Assembly: GCA_011032825.1 (NCBI GenBank)
Contig: JAADJZ010000005.1
Span: 997,001-1,061,000 of the forward strand
DNA: 64,000 nt
Direction: 5' to 3'
Source of the DNA: Massariosphaeria phaeospora
Taxonomy: Eukaryota > Ascomycota > Dothideomycetes > Pleosporales
A model generated the notes under the pieces. It was not told the origin of the DNA. It worked only from the letters and a program-made list of their open reading frames with translations, and did no database searches. Numbering within the stretch: the stretch's first letter is position 1; each line of letters opens with the position of its first letter. Below are positions 46,199 through 58,609 of this stretch, piece after piece. A program made the position numbers and the translations under genes.

Positions 46199-47215
46199 AT
46201 GGCCGCGCCCATGATCCGCCGAGCGCTCATGTACGGTATCTACCCCTTCCACTCCTCCCCTCCGCCAGACTAACTCCAACTCGCAGTCCCCAGCTCCTCG
46301 AAACACATGCTCGAAAAGAGCGCATCCATGACCGTCGACACGTTAACCTACGACCTCGAAGACAGCGTCGCCCCCCTTGAGAAATCCGAAGCGCGCCAGA
46401 ACCTCGGCGCCATTCTCTCGAAACCCCGGCCCTCAACCGTGAAAGAGGCCTGTGTGCGCATAAACAGCGTCGACAGCGGCCTTGCGCTTGACGACCTGAC
46501 GGAAATCCTAAAAAGCGAACACCTCGACGCGATTATGCTGCCGAAGTGCCAGTCCGCCGCCGATCTACACTTCGTGACGGATGTGATTCGACATGTATTA
46601 CCGGACCGACATGCAAACGGTGGAACGCGGGGAGAGCGCGCATTGAAGCCGCTGGCCATCATCGCGCTGATAGAGTCTGCGCAGGCGATCCAGAACTTAG
46701 GCGAGATATGTCGAGCCAGCCCATATCTAAGCGGGCTAGTATTCGCCGCCGAGGATTTCGCGCTGGACATGTCGCTCACACGCACGCCATCTCTCACCGA
46801 GTTTCTCTACGCGCGGAGTGCCATTGCGACGGCTGCGCGGGCGGCGTCGCTGCCTTCGACGATCGATTTGGTGTGTACGGCGTATAAAGGCGAGCAGGGG
46901 CTTCGAACACTGGAGGAGGAATGTGTGAATGGGAAGGGGTTGGGATTCAACGGGAAACAGTGTATACATCCGAGCCAAGTCGAGGTGTGTCATAAGGCGT
47001 TTTCGCCCGGGAAAGATGAGGTGGAGTGGGCGGCGAGGGTGGTGATTGCGGACGAGAAGGCGGAGAGAGCGGGGAGGGGGGCGTGGACCTTGGAGGGTAA
47101 GATGATTGATAAGCCAGTGGTGGGAAAGAGCAAGGCTGTGTTGAAGAGGGCGGATGCTTGTGGAATCGATACTAGTGCTGTGAAGGAGAAGTGGAGGGAG
47201 CAGGAGCCAGAGTAG
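46199..47215 (+). CDS. CLYBL-like citrate lyase beta / HpcH-HpaI aldolase family protein
   Basis: Exons 46199-46235 and 46287-47215 (51-nt intron with GACTAAC branch and CGCAG acceptor) give 321 residues. The short first exon codes MAAPMIRRALMY. The TIM-barrel family cleaves or forms C-C bonds of CoA esters; mammalian CLYBL is a mitochondrial citramalyl-CoA lyase. Motifs seen: MLEKSASMTVDTLTYDLEDSV (metal-binding Asp/Glu), VRINSVDSGLA, IMLPKCQSA, ALIESAQAIQNL, GLVFAAEDFALDM and GKQCIHPSQVE. All the catalytic-type positions are present. Mitochondrial location is likely from the basic N-terminus but not proven. Confidence 0.88.
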
Positions 47216-47552
47216 AAATGGAAGATGTGTTCGACACGTCAAAGGTGTGCTTTCTGTTGAGTTCTTCACTGATACTGTTAATCATTTGAAGGAACGCTCA
47301 CAGTGCAGCTAGATGAGGTTCTGAGCCTTTTGACCTACAGCGATTGATCAGACTACGTGATGCTTGATTTGAACGACAAAACTCAGAGACTATTAGTGGC
47401 CACTTACTAGGTGGTAAGAGTAACATCAGGTATGGTAGGAGTACATAAGAGATCAACTAACAAAGAACACGAACAGGTGAGATGTCTTGTATTCTATAAG
47501 GTCATGTAGCTCTTCAGTGGGAGTCCGTCCTAAGCATATCTCGCATCATGTG
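47216..47552. other. intergenic between convergent genes, no gene seen
   Basis: Shared 3' region of the CLYBL-like and dehydrogenase genes; nothing else visible. Confidence 0.5.
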
Positions 47553-49424
47553 TCAGTACCCCTTCTTCCGATCAACCTCATTCACCAGCTTCCCCCCAGC
47601 CCTTCGTCTTCTCAAATTTTCGTGGAGAACCTGGAAAGCGCGCTGAGAATACGCTTTACTGCTCCCGCTAACATGCGGCGTTATCAGCACATTCGGCGCG
47701 TCCCACAGCGGATCATCCGAGGGAAGGGGCTCAGGGTCAGTGACATCGAGAGCTGCACCGCTGATTTGTTTGGCTTCAAGGGCTTTGATCAGCGCACCTT
47801 GATCAATAACTTGGCCGCGCGAAATGTTAGCCACGTAGGTGCCCTTCGAATTGGACTCGTGCATGAGCTCGAATTCGGCGGTGGATAGGAAGTGTGTCGT
47901 TTCCTTGCTGCACGGCAGGTCAGTGATGTAATTTGCGCCGCATCAGGCAGAGAAGATTCGGAGAACGACAAGACGCGTAAACGTAAGTCTGATGACGGGA
48001 ACCCCGTACTGCTCCACGATAGATGAAAGATAGCTCTTACGTCAGGGGAACAGCGATCACTAGCAGATCGATCTTTTGCTTCAGGAACTCATGTAAGCCC
48101 TCCTTGTGTAGTCCACTATACCATGCACTAGGGAGACTTCCGTCGGGATCGCCGGTACCAGGTACAATGAATCCGTTGTCACGCTTTGACTCTGGTGTCG
48201 GACGAGGCGATGCGGTGTAGGCGAGAACATCCATTCCCATAGCCTTCGCCACGCGCGCCACTATAGTACTGTCAGTGCCTTCCTCTCTGAGATTAAAGCC
48301 ATGGCATTGGTAAATATTGCGCGAAAGGGTCTTGGGCGCAGCTGCACTGCGTAGTGATCTTCTCCGCCAAGACCGATGGATTGTTAAGGTTGTCCGGAAT
48401 TGGGGTCAGAGGATTTCGCTGGGCACTCTCGAAATATACCTTGCCCAGACGGACGGAATGGATTCCTAGCGTACGCATTGCGCGATCGGGAGGAGGGATG
48501 TGGAAGTTACGATGGACCGGGCCGAGCATTTACGCAATTACCGTTGGAGTGTCCGTGTTGAAGGAGTCTCGTGGCGTTCTGGAAGGCAGCGATTTTCGAC
48601 AGTCATACGAACTCCAGAACATGGCGTCGTGACGACAGAGCGAGAGACATTGCCATGGGCGAAGAACATGGTCAAGCGGATAGATATATGAGGATGAGAC
48701 ACGGAAGTCGAACTCACCTTGGCGGCCAATCGATCCATAGCCCAAGACCCCGACTCGGCGACCGACACAGTCAGTAACGTCCATGCCTTTTGCTTGCGCC
48801 CATTCTTTCCTCTTTTGAGATTCGTACATCTCGACGTATTTATGGCCATGCACGAGGTCCATCATGATAACCCATTCCGCAATCTGGGGTCCATGGATGC
48901 CCGATGCAGTTGTAAGGGGAATTTTGGAGTCCGTATATATTGGATGACGCTGAATATGGTTGGAACCAGCCGAGAAGAACTGTATGAGCTCGACTTTTGG
49001 CGATGCAGAGGCCGTAGAGGGTAGCCATGCAAGTGTTGCTAGGATATTGGCGCGTTTGTAGAGATCTGTAGGTTCAAGAGTAAGAAGGGATAATTGTAGA
49101 AGAAGGAGAAAACTATGATAAAAACGACGGAACGGCAGATTTCATGACAGTGGAAACAAGAGACTCAAAAGCGGAACGCTATATAGTGACACAACGACTC
49201 ATTGAAGCGTTACCTTTAGGTACATCCACCGGGCCTCTCTCGTGGTCCTTGGCCTTGGACGTGTCGCGGATGAATTTCACTTCCAGATTCGGGAAATCGT
49301 CTTTGATGAGAGCGATCGACTTTTCGCATTCCTCGTGGGGCCATGGCAGCACGCAGAGCAGCAGATCGCCCTGCGACTGACCACCTCGTTGCGGAAGCTC
49401 TTGTCCCCCACCCATTGCGACCAT
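47553..49424 (-). CDS. D-isomer-specific 2-hydroxyacid dehydrogenase
   Basis: Exons 47553-47907, 48041-48260, 48718-49065 and 49214-49424 give 377 residues. The protein is an NAD(P)-dependent 2-hydroxyacid dehydrogenase, substrate unknown. The start MVAMGGGQE at 49424 leads into LLLCVLPWPHEECE. A Rossmann loop GRRVGVLGYGSIGRQVARV spans the junction of exons 2 and 3; IDLLVIAVPLTKETTHFLS, NISRGQVIDQGALI (catalytic-Arg region), AALDVTDPEPLPSDDPLW (Glu) and LITPHVSG (His) follow in the usual order. Intron 2 is 457 nt, far longer than its neighbours, and holds no obvious gene. The other introns are 133 and 148 nt. All junctions restore conserved sequence. Confidence 0.88.
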
Positions 49425-52270
49425 GGGTGCAATTGACTCGTGCGATAGAGGTGTGGGGGTGAAACCGGATATTGGGAAGCAAAGGGTTCGAGAGACAACA
49501 AGGAAGCAATAGACGAGAGGGTTCTGCGGATGGGAAACGTGGGCGTGAAGTCCGCAGGATGGATCAAGGTGCCCATCTCATCATAGCGGGGTCATGGTGA
49601 TTTCCAATCTGGTCGATCGTGCCTGCTCGGTTTGCGACATCTGCAACGGAGCCAAGATTGAGTACGCTGTTCCCTCAATTCCCTCAAAGTCGTCCGTCGA
49701 GCATCGTGGAGCTGCCCAAGCCGACGTCACCATGCACCCGAAACAGCCCGGCGACTTATCGATACAACGTCGGCGGGAGTCGATATAGTTTCACAAAGTT
49801 GTGGAGAACCCCACGCACTCCAGCTGCAGCATGCGGGCCTTGCGAAAAAGAAAGCCAACAGATTGCGCCACACCTTCGAGAGATCTTACTCGTCACTTGA
49901 CGATATCGAAACATCCCGTCTGGCTTGTTGGAACAGAGTCCACATGCCGCGTCCACACGCAGAACGCAGCGGGGGTCTGCCGCCCGCACGACGACGTGCA
50001 TAGGCTTCATACACCCAGGGGGCCACTAATGTTCCACGAAGAGTGGTGCTGTTTCTAGCCAAGTACTCCGTACACCCATCGTCTTGTCTGGGAAGGCTGG
50101 TGATGCTGAAGCCATCCCAAAGGCTCACTGGCGCGTGCCATGATGCCGGACACTTCAACTCACCGACCGTCGGCTGCCCATACGCTCATCTTTCCAACTA
50201 TCGAGCCGACCCCTGCCTTCTCCGCAATGCTTTCTCATCCTTCTCAGCTGCCCCACCAGACTATCTATCACACCGCGTCCAGACGCCGCGAACTCGCGCG
50301 GATACGAAGCTACCCTGTCCGAGGCACTGATATTTATTGCAAAGCTGGGCCCGCGGAGCCAGTAATGGCAGCGATACCGAGCTGAACGGTGACAATCTCG
50401 CCCAAAACTAACTGAAGCCCACAATAACAGGCCGATTATCAGCCGGTGGCGGCCCCGACTCATCTCGACTTCCACAAGACTCAAGAGCAAATTCCCCTGT
50501 TCCCGGCTTCCGAGAGCTGCGGGTATGAACGCGGTGCGGCCTGAGAGACTAGCAACGTGACACGGAGCACGTTTCCCTGAATCAGCCTCGCACCCGTGCC
50601 TTCCGCAAGCGAGAAGCAGGCTACCTAGAAATAGGCATGGCTTACGGCAGTCGCAGCTCCCAGCCGCTCCGATGAAAGGTGCACACTAGCACGCGTCAAA
50701 CCACCTTCTGGAAACGCGAAATACGGCCGCCTCCGCATACGGGACATTGTTGTTACTCACTCGTTTCCCTGCAACCTGGGCGGCGGAAGTCCCGATCATC
50801 TATCGCCGCCAGCACCGCAAGAATCGCGCGTGTACTTTTAGGTTCCCTTGGCAGGTGTACGGAGAAACAAAGGATGGGATGATACTAATCCGGCCCCTCA
50901 CTCTCCGGTGCCGACACCGGGGACACGCAGGCAAGCATTAAGCACGGGACGGCTGAATCACAACACCCATCTATGATCTCACAAGGTACTCCGTACTCAC
51001 CACCTTTTCCCTTGCCTTCCCTAGCTACCGGTGTCAGCTCGCTCCTTGACCACAGTTAATTCGTGCCTGATCGTCCCGCCTCCGCTCTCACTGTCAGCAC
51101 TGCAGCATCAGCGCTGACCGCTCAGCTCAGTTCAGCTTCACATAGCCTATATCATAACACAGCATGCATTGCATACACAGGCCAGGACCTAGTTAATTGG
51201 TGAAGCGATAATCAGAACAGCAGACTGCGCCGCAACATGGAGGACGCAGGGGAAGTGGATACCTTTCTCTATTGTATCTAAAGCCTTTCCAGGCACATAT
51301 ATTCAACATCTCGTATCGTGATTTTCGGCCCTACCAAGCCTTCCCCGTAAAATCATATAACTCGCATTTACCCAAAGTTTCCTGGAATCCCAGCCCCTGG
51401 GTAGACCACAAACACGCGCAATAATGTGACGACGCGTGCAGGAAAATGCTTAAAAGCCTACTCAACAAAACTAAGCACGCAATCGGTATGCACTTCACTC
51501 ATATGTCGCAAGCGAAGCACCACTCTAGTTATGAAAATCGGGGGTTTTATTATTTATTATCTTGTCTTGTTTACTAGCAAGCGAGGCCGCGCAGCTGCAC
51601 CGGTCTGCTGTGGGTCTGCTTCGCGTGGTTGAATGGCCATGAGAGTTGACATGCATTGCCGTGGCTTGATATGGCTCCATGGCACATGCAGACTTGAGCG
51701 TAAGGGGAGCAGACATTCTTCATGTAGTATATTAGGTAATATAATATCATCCAGCTGTATCATAAGCCGGGCTCGAAAAGTGGGTACAAAGGCGCCCTGT
51801 GATGGGGCTACATTCGAAGAAGACAATGTGCCGTAGGCTTTCCTTGTCGGTCCTGCCTGCCGATATGTCGTTCCATAGGGCTGATACCTGTCGTGTGCTC
51901 TCACCTCCCCCTACTCTTCGTTCTTGGGCCAATGGCGCGAGCCGGTGATAGCCGAATATAGGGCATGGGAGGCTGCACAAGGGTCGTCGATCTAATGGCG
52001 ACAGTCAAAATAACTCCGGGTATGCGCCGACGCTAGAGATGCGGCGCTATCACGCCGTTGTCGCCATGGTCTTCAAAGTATCTTGCTAATAAAAATATCG
52101 AAACCGGTCGGCAGTTCCCGTGGGGAAGACAGACAGTCGCGTCCTAGGTGATTCCAAAGGAGGAAGTGTGGTATAATCTGTTGGAGCGAGGTTGCTTTTG
52201 GTTTTGACTCTTCAAAACCTTTTGCGCCGAACTCCCCTGCTAGAAATGCTAAGTCGTTGCGTATTGGTGC
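49425..52270. other. 2.8-kb intergenic region, no protein gene seen
   Basis: No supported gene was found on either strand. TACTCCGTAC occurs at 50064-50073 and 50987-50996. Several C-rich and T-rich runs resemble promoter DNA. A long promoter for the dehydrogenase, an unseen non-coding transcript or decayed sequence are all possible. Confidence 0.5.
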
Positions 52271-54117
52271 TCATATTTTGTTCTTGATATCATCATCTTC
52301 ATCCTCGGACAGTGGTGGATGGAGACCCAATCCTCCCCTCGCGTGCGTCGATCGAGGATCCCATTCCACGTGCATGGTTTGTTGTGATGGTGCTCGAGGG
52401 GTCGAGAAACTGAGTGTCGGACTCTGGTATTGTCGTTGCAATTCGCGGCCAAAGTGCTCAGGAGTTCCGGTCAGTGATCGTCGGTAAGGATCGTAATCCT
52501 CGCTGGGGCTCGTGAACGCGCTCTCCGGTACTTTCAAGGGACTTTGCGCGTATTGATTCAGTTCGTATTGTTTGTCATCGGTGTGGTTTTGTTTGGCGTC
52601 TAGTGATACAAATTCGCGTTTCGAGCTCGTCTTCGCCCTAAAGAGGTCCCACCAGGCAGTAAATATGGACCATCGGGCGAGAAGCATGAAGCACTGTATG
52701 CCGGCGAGCTGCAGATAAGTAAGCGGGAAATCAATGACGGTCGTCATAAGCGACTCACAGAAAGCATAATCAGTACAGCAACAACTGTAGACTGATTTAC
52801 AAATAAATTTTGTCCAAGCTCGAAGCAGGGCTCAGGGTCGATCGAATTCGACACCAAGCAAATCAAGTATGGCATGGCTTTGTTTAGGTTGCCAGCCGCA
52901 TCAGTTTCGACCGAGTTCAGGTAGACAAAGACAACAGAGAAGAATACAACGTCGACGAGGATGACAACGACGATGGTAAGACCTCGCCATTGGAGCCAGA
53001 CGACTTTGCGGACGCGTCGGTATACTGCTCGCGCAGATCGATTTCGGACACTGATTGTGTATGAGGGAAGGCCGGCGCTGCTCTGCGTTTCAGTCTTGTC
53101 ATCGCTCCACATGTTCTTGATATAGATCTTGATACAATAGGCGAAACTAGAAGAGATGTCAGCATATCATTGAAGCCGGGGGGAAACATCGAACCCACGT
53201 CGCAAGCTGGAGCACCATTGCTCCACCAGATATCGTAAGCAAAGGACCCCACAGGTTTTTCATGGAGTCGGCAGAGTTGACGTGGCACACATCTCCAAAT
53301 CTGAATGAGACACCAGTGACAGTGATGGTCACAGCAAAGAAAGTCGCAGCAACGGCCCATCCGAGACCCTGCGACCAATAGAAGAATTTCTTTCCCGGCA
53401 TGACATCCCAACAAATCTGAAGATGCATCGAGAGCGCGCGGATAAAGACTAATGGAGTTAGTGAATGGTGTCTTTTAACATGATATTGCACTCACTCCAG
53501 ACAGCCATAGACAAGCCCCCAGCGATAAGAAATGCACCTGAAAAGGCGCAAGTAAGATTCGAGAACATGTCATTCGGCGTGATCTCATCGTAACATTGGT
53601 TAGGTTTCGCTGCAAATGGCACTACAAAACCAAGCTGTTGTGGCATTAGCAGCGAAGGGCAGAGAAGTAGCGCACAACTCACAGCTAGGAAGAGTGCGGC
53701 GATGATTAAACAGTAACTCAAGTAGTGCCGCCGTGTTTTCTCGGCCGGAAGGACAACGAAGGAAAGCAGTAAGAAAGCCAATAGTACTAGGCCCACCAAG
53801 TTAAGTACCTCGGAAGCCCGGTACCAAGATCTGAATTCTATAAGAAGATGTTAGCTCGTGTTACTTCGGAGCTGGCGACAGTGTATGCCTACCTGGTGGG
53901 TAGAGAAAATCGGTTGCCGGACAAGGTAAACAACAAACGAGGTTTGGCTGGAGAGGAAACGGCGCACAGAATCGACCGGCAGTATCTGCGCAAAATCAGT
54001 CTCTGTCTGTCCGAGAGTATACCAGGTTGTAAACATACATCCGTCGAATCCAAACTGGGAGATATCATAGAAGGGCGGTGGGCAGTTGCCTCGAAGTGCT
54101 TGTGTTGTGTTTGCCAT
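52271..54117 (-). CDS. seven-TM receptor-like (fungal frizzled-like/GPCR-like) protein
   Basis: Seven exons: 52271-52708, 52759-53146, 53199-53448, 53496-53634, 53683-53837, 53893-53985 and 54039-54117, giving 513 residues. The N-terminus is Cys-rich and probably extracellular (GNCPPPFYDISQFGFDG, then GRFCAP..VCCLPCPATDFLYP). Seven hydrophobic helices follow, for instance LVGLVLLAFLLLSFVVLP, LSYCLIIAALFLA, MTCAFSGAFLI-type MFSNLTCAFSGAFLIAGG, YWSQGLGWAVAATFFAVTI, GPLLTISGGAMVLQLAT, WRGLTIVVVILVDVVFFSVV and STVVAVLIMLSLAGIQCF. The long cytoplasmic tail holds PSYTISVRNRSARAVYRRVRK in a loop and a Ser/Thr/Pro-rich end. I link it to the fungal frizzled/smoothened-like 7TM family; ligand and G-protein coupling are unknown. 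Confidence 0.75.
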
Positions 54118-55813
54118 TGCTAACTCCTCTTGAAAATTTTGTTCGGTTCAGACCAATTCGACAGTTTATGTGCGCGACATGAAGACAGTCTGACAACCTC
54201 TTGGACTCGTCCGGAAAGATATATCGAGGCGCGTCTGTAGTTCGGCGATAACAGTCGTTCCCGTTTGGTTTCGTACTTGGTACTGGTGCAGAGACTGATC
54301 ACAGGTAGATGGTACTTGGGTTTCGAGATCGTAGGATACTGATTCATACACGGGTTGAAACTAGCGGCAAGGAGAGCTAAGGTTCGAAGGAGAGTAGGTA
54401 AGAGCAGAAACAAACAGACTAATGATAGTGCTAAACACGGGGGTAATGTACGGGGAGCTCAATGATCACTGACAGACAAGAGAAGGAATGATTATGGTCA
54501 GTATCAAAAGAGCATGAGTCCCAAGCGAGGGACGCAGGACGGCGGGACACAGCAGGTGTAAGTAGAGAGCCGGCTACGGCACAGAGACATGGGTACAAAA
54601 TCCAAGCTAAAGGGACCTGGTGCAGAGGGTGATTTCTGGTTGGGGCACCGGCCTGGTGGTCGACGAATGTGGGCGATGATCCACGATCCCTGCAGGCTAG
54701 TGCAGTCGAGTCGCGCACGCACCGCCGGTGAACTAAAAGTGACCAGGGTAAGAAATCCCTGCAGGCGGCTAGGAATCCTGCAGTGGCGGGAGATGCCAGG
54801 GGTCAGAGGTCGGGGCCAGGAATAAAGACCGTCCAGGACCTGGCACTGGCCGGAAGACCCGACGGCATCGCACACCACGGGCGCACGAAATCTCCAGCTC
54901 GTGCTTCTGATTCGCAACGCCGAGAGACGGCCTTCGCGCCGCCGACCACGGCGACGAAGGCAGAAGTCCTCGCATGACGTTCAGCCCGGACGACACTCGC
55001 CCAGCGGTCGTCGCGAGGCAGAAGCCATTGCATTTCTCCTACCCCGACGCCCACGAGGCGCTCCCAGAAGGGCAGGAAACTATGGCTATGCTCCATAGGG
55101 CGATTTCAAAGGCCTCGCCGCAGGTACGGGGCACTCGCAGTCTGTTGAGTCGCTTGGTGTTGGCTGAGACACTACTGACGTACCCGCCTATGTTGAATGC
55201 TGACGGCACACGCGAACGCGACGACGACTGCTGGCTGGGATCGAGCTGGCTGTGATTACGTGTGGGGACTCGCCCGCTGCCGCTCATGGAGCCAAAGCCA
55301 GTGGTATCGATCCGCTTTGGGCGAGACTGGGGATTGTTGATCCACTTCGAAGGAATCTGTCGATGCGGGCCGATGACTGGTTCGAGGGCATTGGATAGCG
55401 GCCGTTGTCCAGCGCTCCGCTCCCCAATGATCGCGCGTGCTGTGTGTTCTCACGTGGCCCTAGGCAACCTTGGAATAACGCGCCTCTTGAGCGGGTCAGA
55501 TTGCGAACAGCAACTCCTGCTGAGACGTGCTGTGCCTCTTCAACGAGCCAGATTAGTTCATTGCGGGATGTGGCCAGCTGAACAGCCAACCGGTACTGGC
55601 TGGGACGACAACTCTTCGCGGTGCTCGCCTGACCGGTCCAAGGCCTGTGGTCTCGCCAAAAGTTGCTGCGGAGAAATCAGGCCCATCGTTTGTATTTGTG
55701 GTGGTAGTCCGGCCTGGGTGGTGAAGCTACTTGCACCTCTCTTATGGAACTTTTCTAATTCATTTTAACTCTACATGTAGTACAACCCGTGACAAGGACA
55801 CATGCCCATAGGC
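54118..55813. other. intergenic, no gene seen
   Basis: About 1.7 kb upstream of the 7TM gene. Open frames here (for example 54504-54917 minus, 55262-55768 plus) overlap in several registers and lack protein character. Confidence 0.5.
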
Positions 55814-57703
55814 CTACCATGGAGGCGCCATGCTAGTGAGGACATCCTCCGCCCGCAACTCATCGCGATAGCCAAGGAAAACCTGATCAATCACATCCGC
55901 AGTCCATCGAACATTATATCGCGCTGAGAAGTGGGCCTTGGTGAATTCCCAATACGCCGGATACCAGCCCGCGCACTCCCAATCAACGATACCAGAAATC
56001 TTTCCATCCTTATCAACCAGGAGGTTCCTTAGATTAATATCTGCATGCGTGAAAACAATATCATGTTTCACACTATGCGACTTCGACAAGGTCTTCCAAG
56101 CCTCTTCGTCGAGTGGAAGGTCGTCAACCAAGTACTCACTGAACTGCGTTTCATCTTGGAACCTAAGCTCTCTACGCTGTGAATCGCCAATTCGCCAGTC
56201 CAAGATCCCCCCCCCTAGTGCATTGCATATCTGGAAACCCGAGCCTGTCTTGTTAGGAATTTGCCGTAGCTCAGCTATATAATTCTTGAGATCCTGAGCA
56301 GCCGAATGCAACTGCTCGTCAGTCATGGTACAGATCCTCCGCCCAATTATTTCTCCAGGGGTGCCGGTCATCAGGAGAAACGAAGTGTCGGAGTATTGAA
56401 GAATGTCGACTACTCTTGGTGCAGGTATATGGGTATACTTTTCGACCAGACGAAGTGATTCGGCTTCCGCCTGATGTTTTGAAGCCCAATCACTCCTCGC
56501 CACCCGCAAATAGAGATTGAAAGGAAGTCGATAAACCCTGTCTGAGCCGGTATGACCATAGAGTATATCCGAAGCGTTCACCAAGCGCTTGTAGGCAAAC
56601 GCTCGAAAAAAAGCCGGTGTCTGAATCCAAACATTTCGACATGCTCGGCGTATACCCTGGAGGTATCGTAGGCTCCAGTGATTTTCCCTCGCCGGGGTTC
56701 CGTTGGTAGGATTTGGGAGATACCTTTTACCCTTTTGATCTAGTGTGTTGGCACTCCTCATATACTCGGATACTTCTAGCCAAGCCAAAGCCTCGGCGCA
56801 CCGGTGGTGGATTTCCAGAATCTGCGCATTAGGAAGCAAAGCAAGTCCAATGGCTCGGTTTTCCAGCGTCGTGAAGTGAAATGTTTTAACTTGAATGGAT
56901 GGAATGTAATTCCTCGAAGCCACCAAATATCCAGCCTGATTGGTTAGAATGGTACTAAATCTAGTCAATGGGAACTTGCCGAGTCGCTCTCATCCATAGA
57001 AACACTGCGTTTAAGAGAGATCCTTCCGTTTCTGAAGTGTTCAAAGTTTTGCGCCGACAATAGCATTAGCTGGCCGGAATGGTCTTGGTCGGAAACAGAG
57101 TCGTCGGCCATCAGTGATCGCAGATTTTGGCACTGTGAGTCTCCGATAAATGCCACTAATATCTTGGAAAGTCTTTTCTAAAATAGAGTTAGGAGTTGAA
57201 GGGACATGGAACAGATACACTTACGTTATTGGCCATGACACCATCAGAGAAAAATGAAGGAGACAAGAGACATGTAAGTAAGGGGCTCTCGTCGTGTTGC
57301 TTCCCATTCCCGGCCCTGGAGACACAGCACCGTCCTCCATCTCTTTTCCATATGTTTTGCTTTAGTGTCCCCTTAACATTAGTGCAAACAAAGGGGCGTA
57401 CTAATCAAAAAGGTCAGTCATGCTCACGTCAATTAGTAGTATCAATGTACCTTTCTGAAGAAGACATGTCCAATCGGCTAAGAACTCTGATGCTGTGCCC
57501 TTGTTCTTGACAGAGACTTCATCAAGGAAGAACTGCGATGCGAGTTCTCGGTCGACGGCATTCAGCACGAAGGCACTAACAAGTGCTCGTTGAGGGTGTG
57601 CAAAAGAGTCGGCGATTGTAGAGAGCGCCTTGTATTCAGCGGAATGTTTGTTTTTAAAGAAGACCTGAGAAGCAGATCCTGAAATATTGAACGGTGAGCC
57701 CAT
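55814..57703 (-). CDS. APH/choline-kinase-like phosphotransferase with unusual N-terminal extension
   Basis: Proposed exons 55814-56935, 57004-57177, 57225-57400 and 57451-57703, giving 574 residues. The C-terminal ~330 residues are an aminoglycoside-phosphotransferase-like kinase: LPFNLYLRVAR, FLLMTGTPGEIIG (hinge), FTHADINLRNLLVD (HxDxxxxN catalytic loop) and SGIVDWECAGWYPAYWE (metal-binding Asp). The N-terminus MGSPFNISGSASQVFF leads to a segment IWKRDGGRCCVS resembling the start of fungal HNH-like modules. Exons 1-3 rest on good splice sites; the third intron uses a GTTTCT donor and is uncertain. Without it, the kinase frame would first find an ATG at 56761 (315 residues). Small-molecule phosphorylation is the family role; the substrate is unknown. 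Confidence 0.62.
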
Positions 57704-58068
57704 GGCAGTTGGCGACAGTAGTAGGTTCGAAGATTGATGGTTCGAGGAGGTTGACTATCCGGATCCCGAGGTCTTTTATTCAAGTGCGCGCGCGTTATGC
57801 CAGAACTGGATCTAGCGCCTTGGCAAGTATAAATACTTGGCGGACAACCATTTTTTTCTTTACGAATATAAATTATATCTGATGATATAATAAAAAAAAA
57901 ATTTTTGAATATATTTAACATAAAATATATTAATTAACTATCCAAAAGGGTAAATTATACACTAATAATTTAATGATATTTATTTTATTGTATCCTCGTT
58001 GAAAGCTCGTTCTGGTTCAAGGCAGCCCTGACAAGTCTTACGCACTTCTTTCAGTCTACACCAATTGC

Positions 58069-58482
58069 TTGGATGTTTTGGTTAAGAATACATCACTCAA
58101 GAGAGTGGGAGAATTGGAATTGGACCACCGAAACCATCACGCCATTCGTTTCACATATGCGGCACAGGCAACGCCGTTCTCAGGCTGGAATGCTAGATTG
58201 GGTCGACTGGTTCTAAGAGCTCAAACCTACAAGCGCTTGCGATGGCGCAGTAGCACTGAAGAGCAACGACAGCCTGCCATCTGGGGGATCTTCTTGGGCC
58301 ACATAACATTAGCCCAAGGCAACGACGCTTTGGGCAGCATAACTAAAACCAGCGGGTCGAAAATGCTTCCTATGGCATGCCAGAAGCGCCCATCGACAGC
58401 GCTTCGATATGGCACAGCCGACATTATCATGATAAGTAAGAGGAGGAAATGTTGCCAGCAAGACCTACTTCGTTCCTGCTAA
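58069..58482 (+). CDS. hypothetical 137-residue frame, possibly a gene relic
   Basis: Begins MDVLVKNTSLKRVGELELDH with an ATG and ordinary codon use; the middle LGRLVLRAQTYKRLRWRS and PAIWGIFLGHITLAQGND looks protein-like, while the C-terminal third (about 90-137) looks like frame-shifted or random sequence. I do not recognise a family. It sits between the AT-rich patch and the minisatellite, so a truncated relic is as likely as an expressed gene. Confidence 0.3.
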   Translation: MDVLVKNTSLKRVGELELDHRNHHAIRFTYAAQATPFSGWNARLGRLVLRAQTYKRLRWRSSTEEQRQPAIWGIFLGHITLAQGNDALGSITKTSGSKMLPMACQKRPSTALRYGTADIIMISKRRKCCQQDLLRSC

Positions 58483-58609
58483 AGCGTCTCATTCTGACCT
58501 ACCAATACTTCAAGACTCTAGGACTATCAGTTTACCCATACTTCCCATCTGAACTCGCTTTTCGTCCACCCTTGATTTCTGTCTGGCGTTTCGTTTTTTT
58601 CCACCTTTA

